Positions 15,299 through 22,982 of a stretch of DNA of 41,564 nt are shown here, piece after piece. A program made the translations under genes and the position numbers. This DNA is from Acidimicrobiaceae bacterium (GTDB lineage Bacteria; Actinomycetota; Acidimicrobiia; Acidimicrobiales; RAAP-2), in the NCBI GenBank assembly GCA_013044405.1, contig JABEUR010000001.1:1-41564 (forward strand). Reading direction: 5' to 3'. Within the stretch, counting starts at the first letter, position 1. Each line of letters begins with the position of its first letter. A model generated the notes under the pieces. It saw only the letters and a list, made by a program, of their open reading frames with translations. It searched no databases and was not told the DNA's origin.

Positions 15299-16593
15299 CA
15301 CTCGACCCGTACTCGGACCCGAATCGGCGACGACCCGAGTTCGAAGCGTTCGCGCAGTGAACGCTCCACGTAGCGCATGTACGTCGAAGGGAGACGGCCG
15401 GCGACGAAGAGCGTGAAGGTTGGCGGCTCCGTCGCCCCCTGGACGGCGTAGCGAATCTTGCCCGTGGGCGCTGGTTGCTTGATCTGCAGGTCACGTATGG
15501 CGCGATTGAGCGCTCCAGTCGGTACGCGCTTGCCGTAGTCAGCCGCCGCGATCGAGAGGGCGGGCAGGATCCGGTGCACACCCTTGCCCGATGTCGCGGT
15601 CGTCTTCATCACCGGCGCGTCTCCCAGGAAAGCAAGTTTCTCCCCGACCGTGGCGAGCACGGCGTCTCTCTCGTCGAGCGAGACCAGCTCCCACTTGTTC
15701 AACACGACGAGCGACGGACAGCCCGCAGCGGAGATGCGTTCGGCGAGGCGTTGATCCTGTCCGGTGGCCCCTACCGTGGCATCGATGACGAGGATCGCGA
15801 TGTCGGCGCGATCGAGGGCGTCGAGGCTGCGCAACACCGCGTAGGTTTCGAGTCCGGCCTCGGTCTTGGCGCGCCGACGCATGCCCGCGGTGTCGATGAA
15901 ACGGATCAGTCCGACCTCGGTCTCGACGACGGTGTCGATGGCGTCACGAGTGGTGCCGGGCATGTCGTGCACGACCGAACGCTCTTCGCCGATCAACTTA
16001 TTGAAGAGCGTGGACTTTCCAACGTTGGGACGCCCGACGATCGCCACGCGCAGGGCGCCGTCGTCATCGGCTTCGGCTGCCGCCTCCACCATCTGAACCT
16101 CTCCCAGGTGCTCAACGATCCGATCAAGCAGGTCACCCGCCCCGCGACCGTGCTGGGCACTCACCGTATTGGGGTCACCTGCTCCAAGACCGAGGAACTC
16201 CCAACTGGCGGCCTCGTGGATCGCGTCGTCCACTTTGTTCACCACCAACATCACGGGTCGGCCACTACGCAACGCCCAGCGCGCGGCGTGGGTGTCCTCA
16301 TCGACCATTCCGGTCGTCACATCGACGACCAACAAAACCAGGTCCGCGCCGGCGAGAGCGGCCTCGGCCTGTTTGGAGACTTTCTCCTCCAAGGAGTCCC
16401 CGGCCTCGAGCCATCCTCCGGTATCAACCACGTCGAAACTCACGCCTCGCCACTCGACCTCAACGGCCTTGCGGTCGCGGGTGACCCCGCGGTGCTCTTC
16501 GACCACGGCGACGCGCTTGCCCGCCAGGCGGTTGACGAGCGAACTCTTGCCAACGTTGGGACGTCCAACGATCACTACCTGGGGCTTACTCAC
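15298..16593 (-). CDS. der: Ribosome biogenesis GTPase Der (EngA)
   Basis: This 431-residue protein has tandem G domains and a C-terminal KH-like domain, the fixed Der architecture. Domain 1 shows GRPNVGKSSL, DTGGW and NKVD; domain 2 shows GRPNVGKSTL, DTAG and NKWE. Der acts in 50S subunit assembly. The GTG start overlaps the stop of the radical-SAM gene as GTGA (16590-16593). In Mycobacterium der follows cmk; here it is separated and paired with the DUF512 gene instead. Confidence 0.97.
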   Translation of the reverse strand: MSKPQVVIVGRPNVGKSSLVNRLAGKRVAVVEEHRGVTRDRKAVEVEWRGVSFDVVDTGGWLEAGDSLEEKVSKQAEAALAGADLVLLVVDVTTGMVDEDTHAARWALRSGRPVMLVVNKVDDAIHEAASWEFLGLGAGDPNTVSAQHGRGAGDLLDRIVEHLGEVQMVEAAAEADDDGALRVAIVGRPNVGKSTLFNKLIGEERSVVHDMPGTTRDAIDTVVETEVGLIRFIDTAGMRRRAKTEAGLETYAVLRSLDALDRADIAILVIDATVGATGQDQRLAERISAAGCPSLVVLNKWELVSLDERDAVLATVGEKLAFLGDAPVMKTTATSGKGVHRILPALSIAAADYGKRVPTGALNRAIRDLQIKQPAPTGKIRYAVQGATEPPTFTLFVAGRLPSTYMRYVERSLRERFELGSSPIRVRVRVE

Positions 16594-17966
16594 GTTCGGA
16601 CCAATCTTTCAGAGCGCACCCGTTCGAGGGTGTTTCGTAGGTCTTGACCCGTGGTGCGAACGGTCGTAACGCGACGCGGCAGGTCCGAGAGCGTTAGACC
16701 ATCGAGGAAGCGACCCTCCGAGAGACACACGTCGGGAAGCAACAGGAGCGTCGAAGGTGGCACGTCCGAGATTGCGTTGGCCAGGTCTTGGCCCGTGATC
16801 AGGCCAGCGACCTTGATGTTGCCACCGAAGTAAGCGTTATGTACGCTGAGGATCGAAACGTCCTCGAAGCCATTGGAATCGAAGAGGTCCCGCAGCAGCG
16901 GTGCGGCGTATTCGCCAGTCACGACCATGGTCCGTTCCGCGGCGTTGATCTCGTCGTTGCCACCACGGTCGGCGCGATACCCCAATGCTGGCGCTCCGTC
17001 GACCGACTGGAAGAACCCCGTGCCGAGCTTGTCCATCGAGGTCTCACCAGTGAAGCTCTGGGCGAAGGCGGCCACGAGACCGATGCCGTTCTCGGCCTGG
17101 TCCAGGCTCGAGAAACTTGCCGCGCTCGGGGGATTCAGGCCCGCCACGAGATAGAACTCGTCACTAGCGAAGACTGACGTGCGCCCCAAGATCCGTTGGG
17201 TCAACGCTTGGAAGCGTTCGGCCAACGCCACGACCCCGCGGGCCTCTGGAGCGCTGTGGGGACGCATTGAGTCTTCGAGCGAGAAGTCGCTCACCCCAAC
17301 GGGAACGAGGGCGATCGAGGTCAGTTCGGGGTAGAGCGAGACCACGTCGTGCAGCGTCTCTTCGAGGTGGTGCGCATCGTTGACCCCAGGACACACCACC
17401 ACTTGGGCGTGGACTTCAATACCCGCTCGCAGCAGTTCTTTCAACCAGCGCAGGCTCGTCGCGCCACGGGGATTCCTCAACATCTGTGCGCGCAGCTCGG
17501 GATCGGTCGTGTGAATTGAGACGTACAAGGGCGACAGCCCTTCGTCGAGCACCCGTTCGAGGTCGAACTCCGTGAATCGAGTCAGTGTGGTGTAGTTGCC
17601 GTAGAGGAAGGACAGGCGAAAGTCGTCGTCCTTCACGTAGAGCGAGCGGCGCATCCCCTTGGGCAACTGGTAGATGAAGCAGAACGAACAGTGATTGTCA
17701 CAGGTACGGATGCGATCAAAGACCGCCGAGTCGATTCCCAGTCCGAGTGGCTCTCCTTCGTCCTTGGCGATCGCGAACTTGCGTTTGAGGCTCTCGCCTT
17801 CACGCTGCACGACGAGCGTCACGTTTGGCCCGTCGATCAACTGCTGGTACTCGATGATGTCGGTCGGTTCTCGTCCGTTGACGCTCACCAAGACGTCGCC
17901 GACCAGTAGATCGACGCGAGAGGCCGGTGATGACGGAGATATTGAGGAAATTCGGGCGCCCGTCAC
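16590..17966 (-). CDS. PDZ - radical SAM - DUF512 protein
   Basis: This 458-residue protein starts with a PDZ-like segment (ISSISPSSPASRVDLLVGDVL), followed by a radical-SAM-type cluster motif CDNHCSFC (Cys89, Cys93, Cys96) and a C-terminal DUF512 region. Members of this family carry a PDZ domain, an Fe-S motif and DUF512, and in clostridia they also sit next to der. No reaction has been assigned. The GTG start lies exactly 6 nt after a TAGGCT -10 box, so the mRNA is probably leaderless. It heads the operon with der, the zinc-ribbon gene and the hexapeptide-repeat gene. Confidence 0.9.
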   Translation of the reverse strand: MTGARISSISPSSPASRVDLLVGDVLVSVNGREPTDIIEYQQLIDGPNVTLVVQREGESLKRKFAIAKDEGEPLGLGIDSAVFDRIRTCDNHCSFCFIYQLPKGMRRSLYVKDDDFRLSFLYGNYTTLTRFTEFDLERVLDEGLSPLYVSIHTTDPELRAQMLRNPRGATSLRWLKELLRAGIEVHAQVVVCPGVNDAHHLEETLHDVVSLYPELTSIALVPVGVSDFSLEDSMRPHSAPEARGVVALAERFQALTQRILGRTSVFASDEFYLVAGLNPPSAASFSSLDQAENGIGLVAAFAQSFTGETSMDKLGTGFFQSVDGAPALGYRADRGGNDEINAAERTMVVTGEYAAPLLRDLFDSNGFEDVSILSVHNAYFGGNIKVAGLITGQDLANAISDVPPSTLLLLPDVCLSEGRFLDGLTLSDLPRRVTTVRTTGQDLRNTLERVRSERLVRT

Positions 17967-17970
17967 TCCA

Positions 17971-18010
17971 CCAGCCTAGGAGTTCTTGGCGATATCGGTT
18001 ACTAGGCTGG
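17971..18010. promoter_or_regulatory. Mirror-image divergent promoters of the DUF512-der operon and ispH
   Basis: CCAGCCTAG (17971-17979) and CTAGGCTGG (18002-18010) are a perfect 9-bp inverted repeat with a 22-bp spacer. Each arm contains a TAGGCT -10 box on its own strand. These boxes precede the GTG codons at 17966 (6-nt gap) and 18016 (7-nt gap). Both mRNAs would be leaderless. The symmetry might also serve as a shared operator. Confidence 0.6.
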
Positions 18011-18015
18011 AGATT

Positions 18016-19053
18016 GTGACAGTTGAGAAGGTTGTGCTAGCGGCTCCGCGCGGGTTCTGCGCCGGCGTCGAAAAAGCCATCAAGGCACTGGACTGGATGA
18101 CGCGGGTCTTCGAACCGCCGGTCTACTGTTATCACGAGATCGTGCACAATCAGTTCGTCGTCGACTACTTCAAGTCGCTGGGGGTCATTTTCATCGACGA
18201 CGTGACCGTGGTACCGAGTGGTGCTCCCTTGATGCTCAGCGCCCATGGATCGCCGCCAGAGGTGATCGAAGCGGCCAGGCGATCGGGAGGACCGGTGATC
18301 GACGCCGTGTGTCCATTGGTGACCAAAGTTCACCACGAATTGAAGGTTCGCGTGCGCAAGGGCTACACCATCTTGTACGTGGGTCACGAGGGTCACGAGG
18401 AGGCGGTCGGCACGATGGCGGTCGCCCCCGACTCCGTTCACCTCATCGAATCGACTGCGGACATCGACCGATTGAGCGATCTCGAAGGTCCCATCGCCTT
18501 GTTGAGCCAGACCACGCTGAGTCTTGATGAGTGGCAGCACCTTCGTGAGTACGCCCAAATCAAATTCCCCGACATCTGGATGCCCAATCGCAGCGACCTG
18601 TGTTTCGCCACGACCAATCGTCAAGCGGCCCTGCGAGCGGTGGCGGCCGAGTCGCACGCCGTGGTGGTCATTGGATCGGCGAACTCGTCCAATACGGTCG
18701 CACTGACCAAGGTGGCCGAGGCCGTCGGGGCCCCGAGGGTGCTTCGAATCAACGGCGCCTTCGAACTCCCCGACGACCTGACCGGGGTGGTGGCCGTCAC
18801 TGCGGGGGCTTCGGCCCCCGAATCGTTGGTCAATGAGGTCCTCGACGCCCTCGACCCGATCAACGGGGTCAGCGTGCAGACCGTGACCGTGGAGGACGAG
18901 TACTTCCCGCCTCCCCCGGAGCTTCGTGAACTCCTCAAGACCCTGTCGGCGGTGTTGGACCTCGCGCTGAACACCCCTCGGGCGTCGAACTTCGATGGTC
19001 AGGCCGATCGTGAGTTCACGGCGGCCGAAGTGCTGGCATCAGCAGCGCGCTGA
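18016..19053 (+). CDS. ispH: 4-hydroxy-3-methylbut-2-enyl diphosphate reductase
   Basis: This 345-residue iron-sulfur enzyme makes IPP and DMAPP in the last step of the MEP pathway. The three cluster cysteines are Cys15 (APRGFCAG), Cys99 (DAVCPLVTKVH) and Cys196 (SDLCFATTNRQ). The catalytic TTNRQ and HEIVHN segments are also present. The frame is open from 17986, but the GTG at 18016 fits the family N-terminus and has TAGGCT 7 nt upstream, so I use it. The HD gene follows after 32 bp with its own -10 box. Confidence 0.96.
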   Translation: MTVEKVVLAAPRGFCAGVEKAIKALDWMTRVFEPPVYCYHEIVHNQFVVDYFKSLGVIFIDDVTVVPSGAPLMLSAHGSPPEVIEAARRSGGPVIDAVCPLVTKVHHELKVRVRKGYTILYVGHEGHEEAVGTMAVAPDSVHLIESTADIDRLSDLEGPIALLSQTTLSLDEWQHLREYAQIKFPDIWMPNRSDLCFATTNRQAALRAVAAESHAVVVIGSANSSNTVALTKVAEAVGAPRVLRINGAFELPDDLTGVVAVTAGASAPESLVNEVLDALDPINGVSVQTVTVEDEYFPPPPELRELLKTLSAVLDLALNTPRASNFDGQADREFTAAEVLASAAR

Positions 19054-19073
19054 GTTGATGCGGGGACGAATGT

Positions 19074-19079
19074 TAGTAT
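19074..19079 (+). promoter_or_regulatory. -10 box of a leaderless HD-gene promoter
   Basis: TAGTAT is followed by six bases and the GTG at 19086. No Shine-Dalgarno sequence is present. The -35 is not clear. Confidence 0.55.
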
Positions 19080-19085
19080 TTCTCA

Positions 19086-19640
19086 GTGAGTTCCTTCCCC
19101 AGCATGGATGTCTCGACGCGCGATCAGTGGATGGACATCGCCAGTCGTACGGTGGCCGCTCAACCGAGAGTAGCGTTGCAGTTGCTCTCAATGATTCGCG
19201 GTCTCAGTAGCATTACCGACGGCTTTTCGCTCGACCAGATGGAACACTCACTGCAGACAGCAACGCGCGCCGAACGCGACGGGGCTGATGAGCAGGTCAT
19301 CGTCGCCGCGCTGCTCCACGATGTCGGCAAGCTCATCTCGGTCCCCAACCATCCAAGGATTGCCGCTGAGATAGTACGGCCCTACGTGCGAGACGAGGTT
19401 TACGCCATGGTCGCGTACCACCAGGACTTCCAGGGACGTTGGTATTACGAGTACTTGGGAATGGACCCGAATCTGCGCGTGCGCCACGTCGGCCAACCGT
19501 GGTATGAACTCGCCGAACGGTTTGCCGACGTCTGGGACCAGAAGGCGTTCGATCCCGAGTACCGATCCGAAACCCTCGATCACTTCGAACCAATGGTGGT
19601 TCGGGTTTTCGCCAAGCCAACCAAAATCGCAGGTTACTAA
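19086..19640 (+). CDS. HD-domain protein of the PhnZ/MIOX-like type
   Basis: This 184-residue protein is all-helical in outline and shows the metal-ligand order His54 (MEHSLQ), His78-Asp79 (LLHDVGK), His89 (NHPRIAAEI), His112 (AYHQDFQG) and Asp148 (RFADVWD). Six ligands of the H-HD-H-H-D kind are known from the mixed-valent diiron oxygenases PhnZ and MIOX, but also from some dinuclear HD phosphohydrolases. The segment QxEHSLQxAxxAxxxGAD resembles PhnZ. No phosphonate genes are nearby, so an oxygenase role is unproven. The stop overlaps the GT2 start as TAATG, so the two are co-translated. Confidence 0.8.
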   Translation: MSSFPSMDVSTRDQWMDIASRTVAAQPRVALQLLSMIRGLSSITDGFSLDQMEHSLQTATRAERDGADEQVIVAALLHDVGKLISVPNHPRIAAEIVRPYVRDEVYAMVAYHQDFQGRWYYEYLGMDPNLRVRHVGQPWYELAERFADVWDQKAFDPEYRSETLDHFEPMVVRVFAKPTKIAGY

Positions 19641-20440
19641 TGTCTTCGACCGACATAGAAAAGCAGCGAATCACGAATCTTCGTGCCTACGCCATCGATC
19701 AGGCGCTGGGTCGCCTTAATGCGGAGCGCCCGGGCTTCGAGCCCGAAGCGATCATCGCTTCGATCTGCGCTTACGAAGAGGAAGGCAACATCGCCAGCGT
19801 GCTCGAGAAGATGCCCGACACCCTGGACGGACTCGCCTACACCACCCTGGTCGTCGTCGACGGCGGCGAAGACCGCACCGCAGAGATCGCGCGTTCGTTC
19901 CCCGGTGTGGTGGTGATCCAATTCCCGGTCAATCTCGGTCACGGCGTTGCGCTGCAGGTCACCTATCGCTACTGCATTGATCACCACGTCAAGTACGTGG
20001 TGACCCTCGATGCCGACGGCCAGAACGACCCGGCCGAGATTCCCCAGATCCTCGCTCCCTTGATTGGCGACCAGTCCGATTTCGTGGTCGGCTCGAGGGT
20101 GCTCGGCGTGGACAAGACCTCTGACGTGATCCGAAAGACCGGCGTTCGATTCTTCTCGTTCGTCATGAATCGCATGACGGGTGCCAATCTGACCGACACG
20201 TCCACGGGCTACCGGGCCCTTCGCGTCACGATGCTCGCCGACGTGATCGACCGTCTCGAGCAAGAGCAGTACCAAACCGCCGAGCTGCTCATCACCTGCC
20301 TCAAGCGTGGCTGGCGAGCTGGTGAGGTACCCACCGTCTGGTATCCGCGCTTTTCGGGCACCACGAAAAAGGGCAAGAATCTCCTCTTCGGCTTCCGCTA
20401 CACCAAGGTGGTGTTCGGTACCTGGTGGCGAGAGCGTTAG
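19640..20440 (+). CDS. Family 2 glycosyltransferase, DPM1-like
   Basis: This 266-residue GT-A fold enzyme has the nucleotide-binding start IIASICAYEEEGNIASVL, the DGGEDRT loop, and the metal-binding LDADGQND. STGYRALR, in the acceptor region, matches dolichyl- or polyprenyl-phosphate mannosyl/glucosyltransferase-like enzymes. No transmembrane helices are evident, so it probably acts on the cytoplasmic face of the membrane. ATG overlaps the stop of the HD gene. Its stop abuts the convergent plsC stop with no gap. Confidence 0.88.
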   Translation: MSSTDIEKQRITNLRAYAIDQALGRLNAERPGFEPEAIIASICAYEEEGNIASVLEKMPDTLDGLAYTTLVVVDGGEDRTAEIARSFPGVVVIQFPVNLGHGVALQVTYRYCIDHHVKYVVTLDADGQNDPAEIPQILAPLIGDQSDFVVGSRVLGVDKTSDVIRKTGVRFFSFVMNRMTGANLTDTSTGYRALRVTMLADVIDRLEQEQYQTAELLITCLKRGWRAGEVPTVWYPRFSGTTKKGKNLLFGFRYTKVVFGTWWRER

Positions 20441-21100
20441 TTAGTCCTCGAGACTCGAGCGATATACACGTTCGAGTGCTTCGCGTAACTCCTCACTCTT
20501 GGCCGTGATGGCCGAGCGAGGAATCCGCCCGTCGGACGTCGGCGGCGAGATGGGTTCGCCGACGACGATTTTGATCTTCGCGGGACGTGGTAGTTTCGCG
20601 CCCTTGGGCATTGCCCGATCACTACCGCCGATTCCGACCGGAACGACGAGCGCCCCGGTTCGCGCCGCGACGAACATCGCGCCATCGTGCAGCGGTGCGA
20701 CGCTGAGACCCTCCTTGCGAGTACCTTCAGGAAAGAGGACCAGGGCGTGTCCCAGGCGTAGGACTTCTTCAGCCAGGGACATGGATTCACGGTCGGCCGA
20801 CCCGCGCTTGACTGGAAACGCCCCCAGATGCAACAGGAGCGGCCCGAGCAGTGGGACGCGAAAGACCGATACCTTGGCCATGAAGAAGACCTTGCGCGGC
20901 GAGATGAACAGCGTGAACGCGAAGTCAACGTTCGATCGATGGATGGGGGCGATGAGCACCGGACCCGTCAAGGGGATGTTCTGCGCGCCCGTCACCTCAG
21001 GGCGAAACAGTATTGAGGACAGCCCCGATATCAGACCCGCAACCACGCGGTATCCCAGGTCCTTACGGGTGTTCAGATTGAGTTTAGGTTCTTCAGACAC
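20441..21100 (-). CDS. plsC: 1-acyl-sn-glycerol-3-phosphate acyltransferase
   Basis: This 219-residue acyltransferase converts lysophosphatidate to phosphatidate. It has the catalytic His54-x4-Asp59 box (PIHRSNVDF) and the FPEGTRKEG glycerol-phosphate site. The GTG at 21100 lies inside cmk and gives a 28-nt overlap, but AGGAGA stands 7 nt upstream, so this start is well supported. It is the last gene of the long minus-strand run. Confidence 0.92.
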   Translation of the reverse strand: MSEEPKLNLNTRKDLGYRVVAGLISGLSSILFRPEVTGAQNIPLTGPVLIAPIHRSNVDFAFTLFISPRKVFFMAKVSVFRVPLLGPLLLHLGAFPVKRGSADRESMSLAEEVLRLGHALVLFPEGTRKEGLSVAPLHDGAMFVAARTGALVVPVGIGGSDRAMPKGAKLPRPAKIKIVVGEPISPPTSDGRIPRSAITAKSEELREALERVYRSSLED

Positions 21101-21702
21101 TCGATTATCTCCTGGACCACTTCGTCCACTGGTCGGCTCGTCGTGTCTATCACGTGGGCGTCGGGCGCTCGGCGAAGTGGCGACGCCTCGCGGGTGGTGT
21201 CGGCCACGTCACGTCGGCTCAGCGAGTGCGCACCCTCCTCACCGCGGCGCATCGCGCGTTGCTCAAGGCTGGCGGTCAGATAGACCTTCAGAGTCGCGTG
21301 GGGAAAGACCACGGTCGTGATATCCCTGCCCTCCACGACCGTCCCAACGGCTTGATTCTGGGCGAACTCGCGCTGACGTTCCACCATGACGCGGCGTACG
21401 GCGGGGTTCGCTGCGACTGTCGATACCGCCAGGTTGACCCGTTCGGTACGAAGGTCGTCCTGCACGTCTCGGCCGTCGACGCAAACCCGTGGGGAGTTGG
21501 TGATCACGAGAGAGTCGGCCAAGCGAGCGACCGCCTCCTCGTCGCTCAACTCGATTCCGCGCGCCAACGCCTCGACGGTGACGGCGCGATACATCGCACC
21601 GGTGTCGAGGAACGTCCAACCGAGGGCGTTGGCGACGGCGCGCGCGACGGTCGACTTACCCGATCCGGCAGGACCGTCGATGGCGATGACCGCCCCGCTC
21701 AC
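21073..21702 (-). CDS. cmk: Cytidylate kinase
   Basis: This 209-residue kinase phosphorylates CMP and dCMP. It has the P-loop GPAGSGKS (residues 10-17), LDTGAMYRA, GRDITTVVFP (the family has GRDIGTVVFP) and RRDxxDxxR in the lid. The GTG start overlaps the aroA stop as GTGA (21699-21702). The cmk-plsC pairing is common in Gram-positive bacteria. Confidence 0.96.
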   Translation of the reverse strand: MSGAVIAIDGPAGSGKSTVARAVANALGWTFLDTGAMYRAVTVEALARGIELSDEEAVARLADSLVITNSPRVCVDGRDVQDDLRTERVNLAVSTVAANPAVRRVMVERQREFAQNQAVGTVVEGRDITTVVFPHATLKVYLTASLEQRAMRRGEEGAHSLSRRDVADTTREASPLRRAPDAHVIDTTSRPVDEVVQEIIECLKNLNSI

Positions 21703-22982
21703 TCGAGTCGCGCCAGATCGTCAAAGAAGTTCGGATAGCTCGAAGCGACGGTCGTATCGCCGCCGATCCAGCACCCCCGCCCCGCGGTTGCGGCCACGGC
21801 ACTCGCCATCACCATGCGGTGGTCCAAGTGCGCATCGAGTTCGAACTCCCTGAAGGCGTCGGACGATCCGACTCCCTCGACGAAGAAGTCGTCGCCCTCA
21901 GACCAGACCCGACACCCCAGCGACGCCGCGAGTTGCATCGACCCCTCGAAGCGGTTCGACTCCTTCACCCGCAGTTCTCCCATATCGCGAAAGACGCTGG
22001 TACCCGTGGCCGCCGCCGCCGCGACCACCAGGACCGGGACCTCGTCAACCGAGGGGATCTCACTGGCGCGCACCTCGGTGGCGCTCAGATCCGAGCTCTC
22101 ACAGACCAGATTCCCGGTCTCGGCGACGTCGGTGAGCTCGATGCGCCCGCCCATTCGCGCGAGTACTGACACGAAACCAATGCGCTCGGCGCTCGCGTCG
22201 AGTTCGCGGATCTCGATCTGGGCGTCGTGATGGATCAGCCCCAGTACCGCGAAGAAGGCAGCCTGGGAAGGGTCGCCAGGCACCTTCCAGCGTTGGGCGA
22301 GGGGACGGCCCGGTTGGATCTCGATAGTGCGACCTTGATCGACCTCGACGCTACGCACGCTCACACCGGCCCTGACCAGCATGTCCTCGGTGGTGGTGCG
22401 CGTACGGACGTCTTCTTGTACGTGGGTCGGTCCATCGGCGTTGAGTCCCGCGAGCAGGATCGCCGATTTGACCTGGGCACTGGGGTTGGGCACCCGGTAG
22501 TTGATTGCTCGAAGACGCTCGCGGCCTTCAACGAGCAGCGGCGCGAACGAACGCTCTCCGCGACCGCTGACTCGAGCGCCCATCAGGGCTAGCGGTACCG
22601 CGACACGGTCCATGGGACGTCTCGAGAGCGATTCGTCACCGACCAGCTGGTGCGAACCTTCGATGGAGCTGACGATGCCGGTCATGAGTCGCATGGTCGT
22701 GCCCGAGTTGGCGCAATCGAGTGGCCGTTGACTGGCTTCAAGGCCCGATCGAGGGCCGACGATGACGACCTGATCAGGTTCGTCGATGCGTTCGGCGCCC
22801 AACTGCACGAGGATCTGAGAGGTCGCCGCCACGTCCTGGCCGTTCGAGAGTCCACTGATCGTGCTCTGGCCCGACGCCAGAGCGCTGAGCATCAGGGCCC
22901 GGTGCGAACCACTCTTGTCTCCCGGGACGAGGAGGGCTCCGCGTAGGCGACTGGCGCGCTCTACTCGACGTGGCGCGTTCAT
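21699..22982 (-). CDS. aroA: 5-enolpyruvylshikimate-3-phosphate synthase
   Basis: This 427-residue enzyme joins shikimate 3-phosphate and PEP. It shows PGDKSGSHRA with Lys23 and Arg28, LDCANSGTTMRL, DESLSRRPM, AQVKSAILLAGL, the catalytic SVDEVP Asp, RVKESNR and a final YPNFF. Two usually invariant places differ: Gly replaces Ile/Val in PGDKS[IV]SHRA, and Ala replaces Gly before the Asn of GN(A/S)GT. The Gly equivalent to E. coli Gly96 is kept. The start overlaps the tyrA stop as ATGA. Confidence 0.96.
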   Translation of the reverse strand: MNAPRRVERASRLRGALLVPGDKSGSHRALMLSALASGQSTISGLSNGQDVAATSQILVQLGAERIDEPDQVVIVGPRSGLEASQRPLDCANSGTTMRLMTGIVSSIEGSHQLVGDESLSRRPMDRVAVPLALMGARVSGRGERSFAPLLVEGRERLRAINYRVPNPSAQVKSAILLAGLNADGPTHVQEDVRTRTTTEDMLVRAGVSVRSVEVDQGRTIEIQPGRPLAQRWKVPGDPSQAAFFAVLGLIHHDAQIEIRELDASAERIGFVSVLARMGGRIELTDVAETGNLVCESSDLSATEVRASEIPSVDEVPVLVVAAAAATGTSVFRDMGELRVKESNRFEGSMQLAASLGCRVWSEGDDFFVEGVGSSDAFREFELDAHLDHRMVMASAVAATAGRGCWIGGDTTVASSYPNFFDDLARLE

